Part shown: positions 21,382 through 33,939 of the stretch, in pieces
Numbering within the stretch: position 1 is the stretch's first letter
Layout of the letters: each line of letters begins with the position of its first letter
Assembly (NCBI GenBank): GCA_030407085.1
Contig: CM059587.1
Span: 47,523,501 to 47,587,500 of the forward strand
Source: Trichopria drosophilae
Taxonomy: Eukaryota > Arthropoda > Insecta > Hymenoptera > Diapriidae
Direction: 5' to 3'
DNA: 64,000 nt
Program-made: the position numbers and the translations under genes
The notes under the pieces: model-generated
Told to the model about the DNA's origin: nothing
What the model saw: the letters and a program-made list of their open reading frames with translations, nothing else
The model's database searches: none

Positions 21382-22795
21382 ATGATGAACGTGTACATAA
21401 GATCACCCATTTACTCTATATGGATGATCTTAAATTATACGCATCAAGCGAGGATCAATTACATCGATCTCTGAATATCGCACTCACATACTCTATAGAG
21501 ATATAGGCATGGAATTCGGATTAAACAAGTGTGCAGTCGTCCATTTGCGCAGAGGAAGGTCAGACTCTATTAACAACTTCCGACGTTATTAATCGAACGG
21601 AGGATCCCCTAATGATGCCAGTTCATCTGCATGAACTTTAGGGAAAGGAGGCGTTTTTGAACAACTTCGCGCGAAACCTCGGTTTGGTTTTCAACGTGAG
21701 ACGTAGTAGTGTACAGGAAGCTGAATCAATCATCAATCTGGGCCCGGTGCGTCTCAGGGCTAACATACGGAAAGAAAAACTCCGTATGTTGGAGGGAAAG
21801 CATATCGACAAGTCATTGCATGGACAATTCTTTCGAATTGTCCAACAACTTGGCCTGTCGGTAGAGATGATCTTCTCGTTCTTAAGATCAGCCGGCTTGA
21901 AATCCGAGACCGAGGGTTTTATCTTCACATAACAGGATGGGGTCGTCAGTACGTTAGCATACCGCCGCTCTATCTTACACCAGGAGGTGCACAGTACGCT
22001 TTACAGATGTCAACGTGTAGATGTCATGCTGAAACACTAATGCATCTTTTGGCAGCATGTCACAACGCTGCTCTCCGAGTGCTGTATTATCATCTTCGCA
22101 GCATCTACGGAATTGGTGCAACCCAGTTTTGTCGCACGTTCCCACGGATATTGAATCCGTAATCGGAAATGAGTCCTGCCGAATATATTGGAATTACTCA
22201 TTTCCGACGAGCAGGCAAATATCAGCCAATAAGCCTGACATCGTCCTTGTTGACTTCGATGACAAATCCATCTTTGGCATGTAGTTCTCTGCACCAGCAG
22301 AGACAAACATAGTCAGTAAAGAGTACGAAAAACGGATGAAATATCAGGAACTCCTGTTCGAGATTCGCAAGCTGTATCTAGGATTCAAAATAAAGTTCGT
22401 CGTGCTGATAATTGGAGTAATGCGGCCAACTTTCCTCAGAAACATGAAAAGCATTCCGGCCTGCCAACAACATGCAAATTCCATCGAAGGCCGAATGCGG
22501 AAAGTAGTGCTGCTGAGATCTGTCCGTCTACTGAGATCACGCGCGATCCAGCAACCACTAACCCGATGGTAGGGGAGTGGTTGCAGTTACCATCGCCATA
22601 GCCCGGTGTAATCTGCAGCGGAAGGGATGGATATCGGAGCCACCTTTCTGCTGCAAACTGTACAAGTGGATTATGGAGGGCTAAGGGAGGGTTAGGGTTT
22701 TAGTCAGTAAACCTTGCCCTGAACATCAAGGACAAGGGAGTCCGACAAACGGGGTTAACCAATATCATCAACCCCCTATGGTTCCTAACGCATTT
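21382..22795 (+). mobile_element. R4/Dong-like non-LTR retrotransposon, copy 1 (5'-truncated)
   Basis: The copy begins inside RT, with LYMDDLKLYASSEDQLHRSL near 21,410-21,470. It continues with the region after RT (21,657-21,932: NIRKEKLRMLEG, then KSLHGQFFRIV and LKSETEGFIFT). Next come the CRCHAETLMHLLAAC part of the CCHC motif and an endonuclease segment (KPDIVLVDFDDKSI near 22,230) with a C-terminal tail to about 22,560. Several frameshifts and a deletion near 21,580 make it inactive. Its 3' end CCCCCTATGG..TAACGCATTT abuts AATAATAATAAT. The 5' side lies next to an AAT/AAC microsatellite. Confidence 0.82.
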
Positions 22796-24104
22796 AATAA
22801 TAATAATCTTGGCATGCAAAAACGTTAGGCTTATACAGGGTGGCCGATTTATCTGAAGACATCGAAATATCTCGAGAACTATGCACAGAATCAAAAAAGT
22901 TGTCGGGTGAAAGTTGTTCGACACGAAGGGGGGCATCCAGTGATAATTAAATTTACCCCCTCCCCCATCCCCTGGGGGTGGATTGGGGGCAAAAACAATA
23001 AAACTTAAATAGGAACCCCCAGTTTTTATTGCAGATTTGGATTCTCCGGAAAAAAGTACACCAATTTGACCTAGGAGCTATTGCATTTTGGTTCACAGGT
23101 GGCGCTGTAATCGATAAAAATCCAAATTTATCTGAAGACATTGAAATACCTCGAGAACTATGCACAGAATCAAAAAAGTTGTCGGATGAAAGTTGTTCGA
23201 CACGAAGGGGGGCATCCAGGGGGCAAATAGGGACAATTTGATCCCTTTATGAAAATTTAATATTAAAAATTCTAATATTAGAATTTTTAATATTAGAATT
23301 TAGTAATATCAATTGCAAAAATTGTTATTCTGAATATGAAATTTTAATAATGTCCATTCGAAAAATTAAGATTATGAATAATTGATATTCTTCATATTAA
23401 AAATCAAAACTGATTACATAAAAATTGTGCATACAATATGGAAGCAATTTTATAAATAAGTTTAGGTTAGGTTCAATAAAATTACATTTTAGGTTTTAAA
23501 TTTATTATTTAATAAACAAAAAGAGGACATCACGCAATCCATTAAAAAACGCGTCATGTCCCTTCACTCAGCTCATTCATTCTCTCTCTGTATGTTTTTT
23601 CCGAAATGAGAATAAATAAGCTGAGCATTGACGGTCAAACCAGCTTCTATTAAACAAAACGAAACTCTTACTTCATTTGGGGATTTCGTCGCCATCTACC
23701 GGACCCCGAGAGAACTCACGTGGTTTCATACATGTACATCGCTTGCATTTCGGCCATCACCGGCGCCGGTTCTGTTACATAACGCTAGAGGGCGACATAA
23801 CTCGAAAATAAAGTAGCAGATCATTTTATACATAAGTTGAGTCACACGTAACCAGTTCACCTACATTTTTCTCTACTTTCCTGAAGGGAAGTAAATGGAT
23901 ATCGCGACTTTCTAATCCCCATATTAAAATTTAGTATTCACGGTCTCTCAGTGTAAGACTGTTTTTGAAGTCCATTGTATTGGTAGTAATTCGGTCGGAG
24001 GTCACTTTGCTTTTAGAACAACAACTTTCCGTTTACGTGACTATTTTTTGTCTACCCTTCATTGCTTAAATCGAATTGCAAGTTAAAAATGAATCCTGCT
24101 ACAG

Positions 24105-25168
24105 TTCCAGAAAAAAATCGAAATGATTCTTATTTATGGTGAATGTAAGAGGAATATTGACGATGCTGTTGCGTTGTATGCTGAGCGTTTTCCAGATAAT
24201 GCTCGCTCGCGTTCTTTTTTTTACAAAGTTGTGAATGCCTTTCACTCTGATGGCAGCGTACAAATGGAAAAAAAGGAAGCGAAGATTAACAGTTACAGGA
24301 GAAGCTAACGAAGTAGCTGTACTAGCAGCTATTCACCAAAATCCACATGTAAGCACACGACAATTACATCGCGATTCCGGCATTTCCAGAGACAGTATTC
24401 AAAGAATATTGCATCGTCATAAGTTTCACCCATATCACATTTCACTGCACCAGGAACTAGATGGCGATGATTTTCATAACCGCGTGGTGTTTTGTGAATG
24501 GGCATTTCAAAAAATGCAAACGAACCACAATTTCTTTGCTAATGTATTATTTTCAGATGAATCTACATTCACGAACCATGGTGGCGTCAATAAGCATAAT
24601 ATGCATTATTGGAGCGTAGAAAATCCCCATTGGTTACGACAAGTTAATCATCAACGTCCTTGGTCGGTGAACGTTTGGTGTGGAATCATAGGAAATAAAC
24701 TCATTGGTCCTTATTTCATTGAAGGTAATTTGAATGGAACAAAATATCGAGATTTCCTAGAACAAGAAGTACCATTACTACTTGAGGATGTTGCTATGGA
24801 CGTCCGACGGACAATGTGGTTTCAGCATGATGGTTGCCCAGCACATTTTTCAAGAGTAGCAAGGGAAATACTAGACCGTGATTACAATGGTAGGTGGATT
24901 GGTAGAGGTGGCCCCATTAATTGGCCTGCGAGGTCACCTGATCTAACATCTCTGGATTTCTTCCTATGGGGTTACCTAAATGGTAAGGTTTATGAAACTA
25001 CCAACGATGAAAGTACCAACGACTCGTGAAAACATGGTGGAACGCATAAGAACTGCTTGCGCAGAAATTTCTGCAGATATGATTCTATCATGTATAAAGT
25101 CATTTGAAGAAAGAATAAATAAATGCATTGAAGTGGAAGGTGAACATTTCGAACACTTACTCAAGTAA
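24105..25168 (+). pseudogene. DD41D mariner-family transposase, two or more frameshifts
   Basis: The N-terminal helix-turn-helix region (24,123-24,290: AVALYAERFP) is joined by a frameshift in a poly(A) run near 24,270 to the long 24,235-25,029 frame. That frame carries a second DNA-binding helix (STRQLHRDSGISRDSIQRIL) and the catalytic core. Core motifs are LFSDESTF, WFQHDGCPAHFS and WPARSPDLTSLDFF. Counting from the aspartate of QHDG to the aspartate of SLDF gives 41 intervening residues, i.e. DD41D, the rosa-type signature. A second frameshift near 25,010 leads to the C-terminal segment ending at 25,168. All three acidic residues are present, so inactivation is by frame only. Confidence 0.88.
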
Positions 25169-25351
25169 GTGAACAGTGAGACAGTGAGACGCAAGGGGAC
25201 TCACGTAAAACAAGCACCCCAAAGGGAACAGAAAAATACTACGTCCACGTCGTTGTTTCTGGGTAACGCTAAATGTATTTTTTCCCGGCTTTGTTAGAAT
25301 GACCGTATTCCATATCCGCTACGTGGGCGAAAATTGTCAATATTGGAGAAT

Positions 25352-26114
25352 CCAAATCTGCAATAAAAACTGGGGGTTCCTATTTAAGTTTTATTGTTTT
25401 TGCCCCCACTCCACCCCCAGGGGATGGGGGAGGGGGTAAATTTCATTATTACTGGATGCCCCCCTTCGTGTCGAACAACTTTCATCCGACAACTTTTTTG
25501 ATTCTGTGCATAGTTCTCGAGGTATTTCAATGTCTTCGGATAAATTTGGATTTTTATCGATTACAGCGCCACCTGTGAACCAAAATGCAACAGCTCCTAG
25601 GTCAAATTCGTGTACTTTTTTCCGGAGAATCCAAATCTGCAATAAAAACTGGGGGTTCCTATTTAAGTTTTATTGTTTTTGCCCCCACTCCACCCCCAGG
25701 GGATGGGGGAGAGGGTAAATTTAATTATCACTGGATGCCCTCCTTCGTGTCGAACAACTTTCATCCGACAACTTTTTTGATTCTGTGCATAGTTCTTGAG
25801 GTATTTCAATGTCTTCAGATAAATTTGGATTTTTTTCGATTACAGCGCCACCTGTGAACCAAAATGCAATAGCTCCTAGGTCAAATTGGTGTACTTTTTT
25901 CCGGAGAATCCAAATCTGCAATAAAAACTGGGGGTTCCTATTTAAGTTTTATTGTTTTTGCCCCCACTCCACCCCCAGGGGATGGGGGAGAGGGTAAATT
26001 TAATTATCACTGGATGCCCTCCTTCGTGTCGAACAACTTTCATCTGAAAACTTTTTTGATTCTGTGCATAGTTCTCGAGATATTTCGATGTCTTCAGATA
26101 AATCGGCCACCCTG
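25352..26114. repeat. 279-bp tandem units forming the right TIR
   Basis: The same start, CCAAATCTGCAATAAAAACT, recurs at about 25,352, 25,631 and 25,910. The first two units are full length and the last is cut at the transposon end. The left end carries the same unit in inverse orientation. Confidence 0.9.
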
Positions 26115-26116
26115 TA

Positions 26117-27365
26117 TAATGCTGATTAATAACAAGAAATAAAATCGAAGTGAAATGGCCATTTTGTTTATATCTTATTTTTGTTCTATAGTGTTTTCTC
26201 GCACTAAGGGTCTTATAATGCGTGCCTTTTTCACAAACAAATTTTTATGAACTTTGTTGCGAATTTTGAGATTTTTGTTTTTGAAAGGTGCCAGATACTT
26301 AGTCTTAGGAAAGCCGACAACAAATTTCAATTTGATAGATTTAAAATTGTGGTTTAGAAATTTCATATGATTTTTACCGAATATTTTATAAAAATTATTT
26401 CCAGTTTCCAGCCTTCAATTGTCAATCAATAGAGTTGACATTTTTTGTTAAATTTTCCTAAAAATATCGCTAAATAATGAGATTTAGGAAATTTATAATA
26501 TGCAAAGAACTAATATAGTTTTAACTAGCATAAGAAAATATATAGTTTATCATGATACGTGACTAGTTTTATAACAAAAAAAAAATTTTTTTTTAAATTT
26601 GACAACTTCGTGATGCTTAAACATTAATTACATTAATCACCTTAATTTAAGTTAATTGCGGTAATTAATAATTAAAGTAGTTAACAATGTAATAAACGTT
26701 TTAATTAATTGTAATTTGTAGTAGCACATATAACAAACACAATAATTTTAAATTCAAAGGAATATTTAAAATGAGTTTGAAGTGTGTAGAACAATTACCA
26801 ACATCAGAAAATTAGCACAAAATCGAACATTCAAAAGAATGTAATGGGGTTTTCAAAATATCAGTTAACTCAGGATAATTTCCCACACTCATCGGTTAAA
26901 AATTGAGAAAACATATCATTTACAGAAATAATTTTGTCTCCTACTTTCGTTTTATGGCGCTAACGTTCGTACGTTAACTTCCTGTAGTAGGAACATATTT
27001 TGCCCAGGAAATAAACAAAACTTAATGATACCCTGGTAGAAATGTTTTTTTTGTTACACTACTAATTTCCGTATGACCGAATCCACGCGAGAGCGAGCAG
27101 GCCGAAACCCAAGACTCAGAATTTCTTGAAACTGAAATATGTTATTCTTGAATAAAAATAAGCCGACATTCAGTTTTTATTTGGTCGTTTAAAGTGTTGG
27201 CGAGTTACAGCGCCTTCAATGTTGGTGCGTTGAACGAAAACCTCGACTCATCATTTTTCAAATCTCTCTATTTCCCGGTAAAATTAATTAAAATGAATGT
27301 TCTCTGATGTGTTCTATTAGGCACTCAGTAAAGTTGCAAAATAAGGAAAAAACATTTTTTGAATA
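26117..27365. other. No gene seen
   Basis: AT-rich sequence. The minus-strand reading at 26,175-26,366 has no recognisable motif. Nothing else is supported. Confidence 0.5.
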
Positions 27366-29290
27366 ATTAGAAAATTAACGGCCATATTACCACGGCTGTA
27401 CCATAGCGTCGACCAGTCATTTCTCTCAAAATGACCGAAGAATAACCGATGAAATACCATTGTTCCAGAGGGACGACCGGTCGTTTTTTTACAAAATTAC
27501 CGCAGAATCGCCGATAAAACCTGTCGTACAAGAGCGTCGACCGGTTAATTTTGTCGTAAAAATACCGCGCAATAATCGACAAAAAACCGCTGTTCAAGAG
27601 CAGCGGCCGGTCGTATCCCTCAAAATTACCGAAGAATAACCGATGAAAAACCGCGGTTCAAGAGCGGCGGCCGGTCGTTTCGGACCAAAATGACCGCAGA
27701 ATAACCGCTGAAAAACCGCGGTTCAAGAGCGGCGGCCGGTCGTTTCGGACCAAGAGAATATAATATCTTCTTTCTTATATTCTTCAAGAGAATATAATAG
27801 TTAATAATTATTTGCAATAACATGTATATATGAGGTTTTTATTTACTTATTTTCTGTTTTGTTATGCATATCTATAATCATCTTTTACAGATCTAACAAA
27901 ACTGATCAGTCGCTCTAGTAAATGTGTGTGTAGGTACCACGACAATTGAAATAGAGTTTTCTCGGCCAGCGCTAGGTGGCGTAGAAATCATCTAGCAAAG
28001 TAGCACCGTAATTCGTATAATAAGCCTGACCATTCGGGTTTTCACCATGCATGTTTGTGAATTCTCTCATGGTGATACCTACATACACATTTACTACGGT
28101 GACTGAGCAGTTTTGTTAGATCTATAAAAGATGATTATAGATATGCACAACAAAACAGAAAATAAGTAAATAAAAACCTCATATATACATGTTATTGCAA
28201 ATAATTATTAACTATTATATTCTCTTGAAGAGCGGGTTTTCAGCTGTTATTTTGGTCCCAAACGACCGGCCGCCGCTTTTGAACCGCGGTTTTTCATCGG
28301 TTATTCTTCGGTAGTTTTGAGAGAAACGACCGATCCACCCTATGGTACCACGGTTTTTTTATCGGTTATTCTGCGGTATTTTTACGAGAAACAACAGATC
28401 AACGCTCTGGAAGATCGGTTTTTCAGCGGTTATTCTGCAGTAATTTTGGTTCGAAACGACCGACCGTCGCTCTTGAACAACGGTTTTTTGTCGATTATTG
28501 TGCGGTATTTTTACGACAGAATTAACCGGTCGACGTGCTTCTTCGACAGGTTTTATCGGTGATTCTGCGGTAATTTTGTAAAAAACGACCGGTCGTCCCT
28601 GTGGAACAATGGTATTTCATTGGTTATTCTTCGGTAATTTTGAGAGAAACGACTGGTTGACGCTATGGTACAGCGGTTTTTTATCGGTTATTCTACGGTA
28701 ATTTTAAGAAAAACGACCGATCCACCCTATGGTACTACGGTTTTTTAACGGTTATTCTGCAGTAATTTTACGAGAAACTGATCAACGCTCTGGAAGAACG
28801 GTTTTTTATCGGTTATTCTGCTATCATTTTGGGAGAACCAACCGGTTGACGCTCTAGAAGAGCGGTTTTTAATCGGTTATTCACGATAAATTTCGCTAGA
28901 AATATCCGGTCGACGCTTTGGAACAATAGTTTTTCATCGGTTATTCTGAGGTAATTGTGCAAGAAACGACCGGTCGCCGCTTTGGAATGGTGGTTTTTCA
29001 TCGGTTATTTAGCGATAATTTCGCTAGAAACAACCGGTCGATGCTCTAGAAGAGCGGTTTTTCATCGGTTATTTTGCGGTAATTTGGCTAGAAACGACCG
29101 GTCAATGCTCTTGAAGATCGGGTTTTTATCGGTTATTCTGTAGTTATTTTAAGAATACTAACCATATGCCTTTTCCTCGTAGTCCGTTTTTTTTTGCGGT
29201 AATTATGGTTGTACAACGGTTTTTTGGCCATTTTTGACCGGTTATTTTTTTCGGTTAAATTACCGTTAAAGTGCGGTCGCCCGACCTGAT
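27366..29290. mobile_element. Palindromic fold-back element made of 64-bp tandem units
   Basis: About six units on the left (27,385-27,755) and about fifteen on the right (28,235-29,160), in opposite orientation, share a core of GCGGTTTTTCATCGGTTATT then CGGTAATTTTG and GAAACGACCGGTCGACGCTC. Between the arrays lies a second inverted repeat (27,785-27,942 and 28,070-28,230) around a 127-bp centre. The whole forms a very large hairpin, as in Foldback-type elements with satellite-like arms. No transposase is present. Outer ends and target duplication are unclear. Confidence 0.8.
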
Positions 29291-30184
29291 AGGGATACTA
29301 CGCCATCGTCGGAAGTCCAGAAGATGTACACGCATTTATTATAGATATTGAGATATTCGTCAAACTCCTCCGTGAAAGTACTATTTAATGAATGAAATTA
29401 CTGAGTAAGCCAATAGTACTCAATAATAGAGTATTTGAACAATCCATTAATATTAAATGACATATTAAATGTGTATATTACATTGTTCTATTGTATACAG
29501 GTTTGTCGAATAACCTAAAATGTCGAAAATGCAGAGTTGGCATCTGTGCTTCCGACGGTGGTACAATACGAAAACAATTTTCATAATTTTAAATGCACTG
29601 CTTCGTTTGAATTTCGGTCATCGACATATGGCCAATAAGAAAACACCGTTGATATTTACAATCGTGACACGGTGAGGAGATCTTCGACCAATCAACTCTT
29701 AAACAGACAGTGACAGCCTTATCTCTTACGTTTTTCTTTCTCATTGAATTACGACATCAATATTACTCGTCAATACGCGGTCTATAGTTACTATGTCTAT
29801 GTGTAAAACGAAATAAATCATCGAAATGTCCTGGTAAATGTTATGAGTGCTGAAAACACGGACACAAAGGTGTCGATTGCTACGTAAGAAAGAACCCCGA
29901 AAGGAAAGTCGTCGATGCCATGAGTGCAATTTCATGTAACGCAGAGGTGGAAAAATCAAATATGTTGTATCAATTTTTTAGTCGTCACACACATATATGA
30001 TTATTAATTATTAATCACAATCATATCTTCTTAATTATATTTATCATTCCATGGATGTTAATATTTACCAACCTACATAAATTAAGTATAACGCATTTGT
30101 GATGTTCCACTCGTCAATAAGCCATATTTAATAAACCACACACATATTTTGCAAAAACGGTAGAACACAAAATTACTTGACGAC
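29291..30184. other. No gene seen
   Basis: AT-rich sequence with no recognisable coding content or repeat. Confidence 0.5.
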
Positions 30185-30350
30185 ACACTGCACGGCATAA
30201 ATTACGTGGATAAAAAACATTAATGGTCAAAAACGAGATAAATTACGCGGATAAAAATCATACTAGTCAAAAACGAGGTAATTTACGCGGATAAAATTAT
30301 ATGTCTCAAAAACGAGATAAAAATGTATTAGTCAAAACGGGATAAGTTAC
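30185..30350. repeat. Short tandem repeat array, about 45-bp unit
   Basis: Three to four units share TTACGCGGATAAAA, then AGTCAAAAACGAGATAA. They are diverged in length. Confidence 0.7.
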
Positions 30351-30439
30351 GCGAACACACATGCATCCACACAAATAAAAAATTTAGCATCATGAACATC
30401 AAAAAAAAAAAATTATCAATAAAACAAAACATAATAATC

Positions 30440-31200
30440 ACTTTACCGCGCCGCGGGAGAGAAGGTCCTCGTCGTGGTTTTCGATCTTCTTTCTTCCGTC
30501 GTCTTGGATTCTGGGGTCCCAGGAATGCTTGGGCTGTCCCTGGTGGTTTCCGTCGATGGCTGCCCCTTGATCGTGGGTCAAAGTCAGCGATGGGGAGGCG
30601 AGCGAACTTCCTCCTTGGCGCCTTAGGAACGCACCGCTTTGTCGGTCCGGACCTTCGAAGCGGGAAGAATTGCGGCCGGATTAATTGTTCGCTGATAAGG
30701 TGGTAATATTAAAGATATGAAGTCGTTCACCTAGGACTTCGACCTGTGGGCCGAAGTGGACGAAATACACGGCGCATTTATAGGATGATGATTCCCAGCA
30801 CCGGATCTAACTCCTTTTGTCCTTCGTCGGCACCTTGGATCCTGGCTGTGGCTGCCGACCTCGAGTTGATGTGCCGGGTCGTCAGGAATCGGGAAGAAAG
30901 AGAGAGCGAGTTTCACTCTGGAACTCGCTTTTATATTCCGTCATGTTCCAATTGCAGCGACCGCCTCAAATTTTTACTTGGAACAGGACGGGAACTGTCA
31001 ATTATTCGAATGTCATTGGCGCATTTACATTGACAGCCCGCCCTTTTCATTTGCAACTCCTGCGGCGCGCATTCTCTGTTACGAACCTTGATACTGTGTC
31101 GGAGCCGCGGGATTTTGCGGTCGAGGCGCGGCGATCGCTCTTGTTCTCCGCGCTTAGCGCCCTCGGATCTGGTTAGTTTATCGTAATGGAGGGCATGAAC
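30440..31200. other. GC-rich block, possible LTR of a Copia element
   Basis: This block is clearly GC-richer than its surroundings and has no recognisable protein. It lies just upstream of the Copia pol fragment that starts near 31,320 on the plus strand. An LTR plus leader is therefore a reasonable guess. The second LTR is not in view, so this is weak. Confidence 0.3.
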
Positions 31201-31319
31201 TTGCTACCGCCCGCGCACGTGTGTTTTGGTTTATTCGTATTTCCTTCTCTCCCTGCCTTCTCTCCTAACAAGTTTTTTTCGATGAAACGATCGTCGCGTT
31301 ACAATGTGCCATTTGGATA

Positions 31320-31860
31320 ATGCTGCAACCAAACACATGTCAAATGAAAAATAATTGTTTAAGGCGTTAAAAGAAGAGATTAAGTCAAGATTTTACACTG
31401 CAGGTAATCAATGGATCTTGTGGTGTCGGTGAAATTCAATTAAATATACAGGTGGCTAATAAAGAGTCGAATTTTATAAACCTAAAAAATGCAATTTTTG
31501 TGCCAGACTTAAAAAATAACCAAATGTCAGTTTCGCAAATAACGGAAAGCCACTACAGAGTCATCTTCAATAAAAGTAAGGCAACTGCCAAACGGAATAA
31601 CGGAGAGACGGCAATGACAGCCAAAAAAACGTAAAAATTTGTACGCCGTAAATGTGTGTAGAGATAGCGCATACAAGTCACAGAAAACTCTACAAAGATG
31701 GCACAGACATTTAGGGCATTTTAATTTTGCGCACTTAAAAGGAAATGCAAGTCAATAATATGGTGAACGGCTTGAATTTAAAAGCCAATATCATAAATGC
31801 GGAATGTAAATTGTGTATGTTAACTGGACCCCACCCGGGAAAAAATGATTTACATCTAGA
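31320..31860 (+). pseudogene. Copia pol fragment (protease end, GAG-pre-integrase)
   Basis: The segment 31,452-31,634 reads INLKNAIFVPDLKNNQMSVS, matching the NVLYVPDLxxNLLSVS motif of Copia proteins. In another frame RWHRHLGHFNFAHLKG follows near 31,695, the GAG-pre-integrase motif with its zinc histidine pair. An ECKLC cysteine pair is at about 31,800. Frame changes and a stop near 31,632 make it inactive. It ends where an inverted repeat begins at 31,899. Confidence 0.8.
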
Positions 31861-31898
31861 ACATATATGCAGCATATATGATCATTCATCATCATGGA

Positions 31899-32642
31899 TG
31901 GAAACAAAGGGAACGTAAACATTACAATGTAAACAATGCGTCGTTCAAATCCGAGTGCACGCGACGATATTCTAAAATAATTGTTTCCGTTTAGTAAATG
32001 CGCCATAATACCAAGAAATAAATATTGGATTATTTGATAAGCGGCAAAGAAGTTTTAATGTCTCTATATAAGACTAATAGTTATATATGAATATGGTTTT
32101 TAGATTTAGAAAGTTTTTTTAAGTATATAATACTGAATGTTTAACTGTTCGACCCCCCCCCCCCCAAATCGAAATAATCTAGACATTTATAAAATTTCAA
32201 CGTAATTAAACACACGCGTACGGCTACCAGATCCCTGCTGAAGAGCACAACTGGTAGCCAAGTGTGAAACGCTTTTTAATGAAATAGATTTTGTTTATTT
32301 TTTATTATGTGAGAGATTCTAACACTTTCTCAGTAGTAAAATACATTTATGTACGTCTTTTTGTTGCGTAAAGTAAACTTGTGCGTAAAGTAAACTTTAC
32401 GCACTCGATTATACTTTACGCACGAAAATGCCGTGCGTAAACAATATTTCGGCACACGTGTGTGTGTGTAAAGTTCTTTACGCATACGCCCTTGTATCGA
32501 AAACTACTATTTTCTGGCCGTATATGCTCCGTTATTTTAGAATTCCGGATTTGAACGACGTATTGTTTACAATGCAATGTTTACGTTCCCTTCGTTTCCA
32601 TTTAGTAAATGCGCCGTAATACTGAGAAATAAATATTGGATT
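31899..32642. repeat. Inverted and direct repeats flanking a 0.6-kb segment
   Basis: The arms 31,899-31,953 and 32,546-32,600 are inverted copies (GGGAACGTAAACATTACAAT and its inverse). A further motif, TTTAGTAAATGCGCC followed by AGAAATAAATATTGGATTA, is present in direct orientation at 31,990-32,037 and 32,600-32,642. The palindrome GTGCGTAAAGT/ACTTTACGCAC lies at about 32,381-32,404. This may be a non-autonomous element or a rearranged pair of LTR-like ends. Confidence 0.55.
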
Positions 32643-32697
32643 AAATCTGCATTCTCCTGACTGACCCGTGCAGTCAGGGTGATGCATATTCTACTAA

Positions 32698-33240
32698 GTG
32701 AAGAACGTGGCTTCCAATTATGGGAGTCAGGTTATCACGGAAACCCAAAGTTCGCAAAACACAGCTAAATTCACGTATGCAGGAGCAACCTCAATTAGTC
32801 CAATTCCCTCCGAAGTCCAAGCAATAATTTTTTATTCAATAGAAGGCTTCACCATTGATGACTATCTGAACGGCATTGAGAGGAATGTGGAGTTGTACAA
32901 TGTGAGACGTATTTCCAAAATTTCTGGTAATCGAGTGTGTGTCTACTTGAACAACAAGCAGTTGTGGAAAAACTAGTGTAAAAAAGTGATTGTTAATCAT
33001 ACTGTATTATCTGTTCGTATGTACCTAGAAAAAACAAACGCGTAGTCATTTCCAACGTCAGCCCTTATATTCCCCATAACGTCATTATTATAAACTGTTG
33101 AATAGAGGTATTACGATTGTCTCAGAAATGCACCACATTAAAGCCTCTTCTATTAAAGCTGGACGATTTCATATTATGAATTTCAGAAGACAATTGTATA
33201 TTAGAGGAGATGTACACTGCTACCGGAATCTCTACAAATC
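32698..33240 (+). pseudogene. ORF1 (gag-like) of an I-like non-LTR retrotransposon
   Basis: The first 92 codons contain IEGFTIDDYLNGIERNV and RRISKISGNRVCVYLNNKQL, a pattern seen in ORF1 of insect I-group elements (RISxxRxCIYL). In a shifted frame the later part reads VVISNVSPYIPHNV, then a GITIVSEMHHIKASS stretch and FRRQLYI. This matches the ORF1 segment that precedes the zinc knuckles. The knuckles are not seen. A stop at about 32,974 and frame changes make it inactive. It is probably the same element family as the ORF2 pieces downstream. Confidence 0.6.
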
Positions 33241-33244
33241 GTAT

Positions 33245-33935
33245 GCGACGAAACTGCATTTGGCGGATGTATTTTTGAATGCATTGAACGAAATTTCCAC
33301 TTGCAATAATTACGACAATTTAAAATCGCAATTTAAATGCTCAATCTTTTCACATACAATTTTTAATACATATACGGTATTGTTATGCTAACGCTTTGTT
33401 TTAAAACGAGAATTTTAAATTAATTAGCGGTGTCAAATTTCGAGAATCCGAGTATTATATTTAATTTGAAATATTCGAAATTACCCGCCAACCGGGAATT
33501 AAAGATTTATTTCTTTATTAGGAAAATTACACGAGAAATCGTGTTCTGAGATAATTTTCCTAAAGGGTTAATTATCTGAGGCTCACCATACAAATTTTAT
33601 GGGAACACATATCTCGTTTAATTTCATGAGTGAGCTAATGCTTATTTTTTAAGAAGTTCAGTTCCGTTGTAGCATTATGATAGCTTATCATTTGTTGTTA
33701 AAAATATTAGCTATGGAACGCCATAATTCGTTAACAAACCCAGGGTTAATTCTCCATACAGTACAAGCAGTCGTACGCGTTAAACCGGTTACTACATTTC
33801 GCTTCGTATTTCGTTACTTTTAGTTTCCTTTAGAAAATTAATTCTACAATAATTGTTGCATATTTTTTGTACCCTGTACAATACTGGAGTGCCAAAAAAT
33901 GGAATGCAAGTAGTTCAGAATTAAATGGTTCGATC
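33245..33935. other. No gene seen
   Basis: AT-rich sequence with a short hairpin around 33,510-33,575 (AGGAAAATTA ... TAATTTTCCT). It may be eroded I-like element sequence. Confidence 0.4.
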
Positions 33936-33939
33936 AAAT

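Larger units (their letters stand above)
22836..26114 (+). mobile_element. DD41D mariner-family transposon with tandem-repeat TIRs
   Basis: The ends are CAGGGTGGCCGATTTATCTG and its inverse, flanked by TA on both sides (22,834-22,835 and 26,115-26,116). The left TIR region (to about 23,226) holds about 1.4 units and the right one (25,338-26,114) about 2.7 units of the same 279-bp sequence. Inside, on the plus strand, is a transposase pseudogene. The total is 3,279 bp, much longer than a usual mariner because of the TIR arrays and a 0.85-kb 5' leader. Confidence 0.9.

Noticed and set aside
23455..23475. TTAGG-like motif as telomeric repeat
   Set aside because: Only two units are present in AT-rich DNA inside a mariner; no array.
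22700..26000. Readings of 60-90 codons repeated four or five times in the mariner TIRs
   Set aside because: They recur because the 279-bp unit recurs; there is no codon-level conservation or domain.
27366..29290. Regularly spaced repeats reminiscent of a CRISPR array
   Set aside because: The units are contiguous, diverged and palindromically arranged, there are no unique spacers, and the context is a eukaryotic transposon-rich region.
30392..31176. Overlapping readings of 95-119 codons in a GC-rich block
   Set aside because: Several frames are open because of composition. No motif is recognisable, and an LTR-type origin is more likely.
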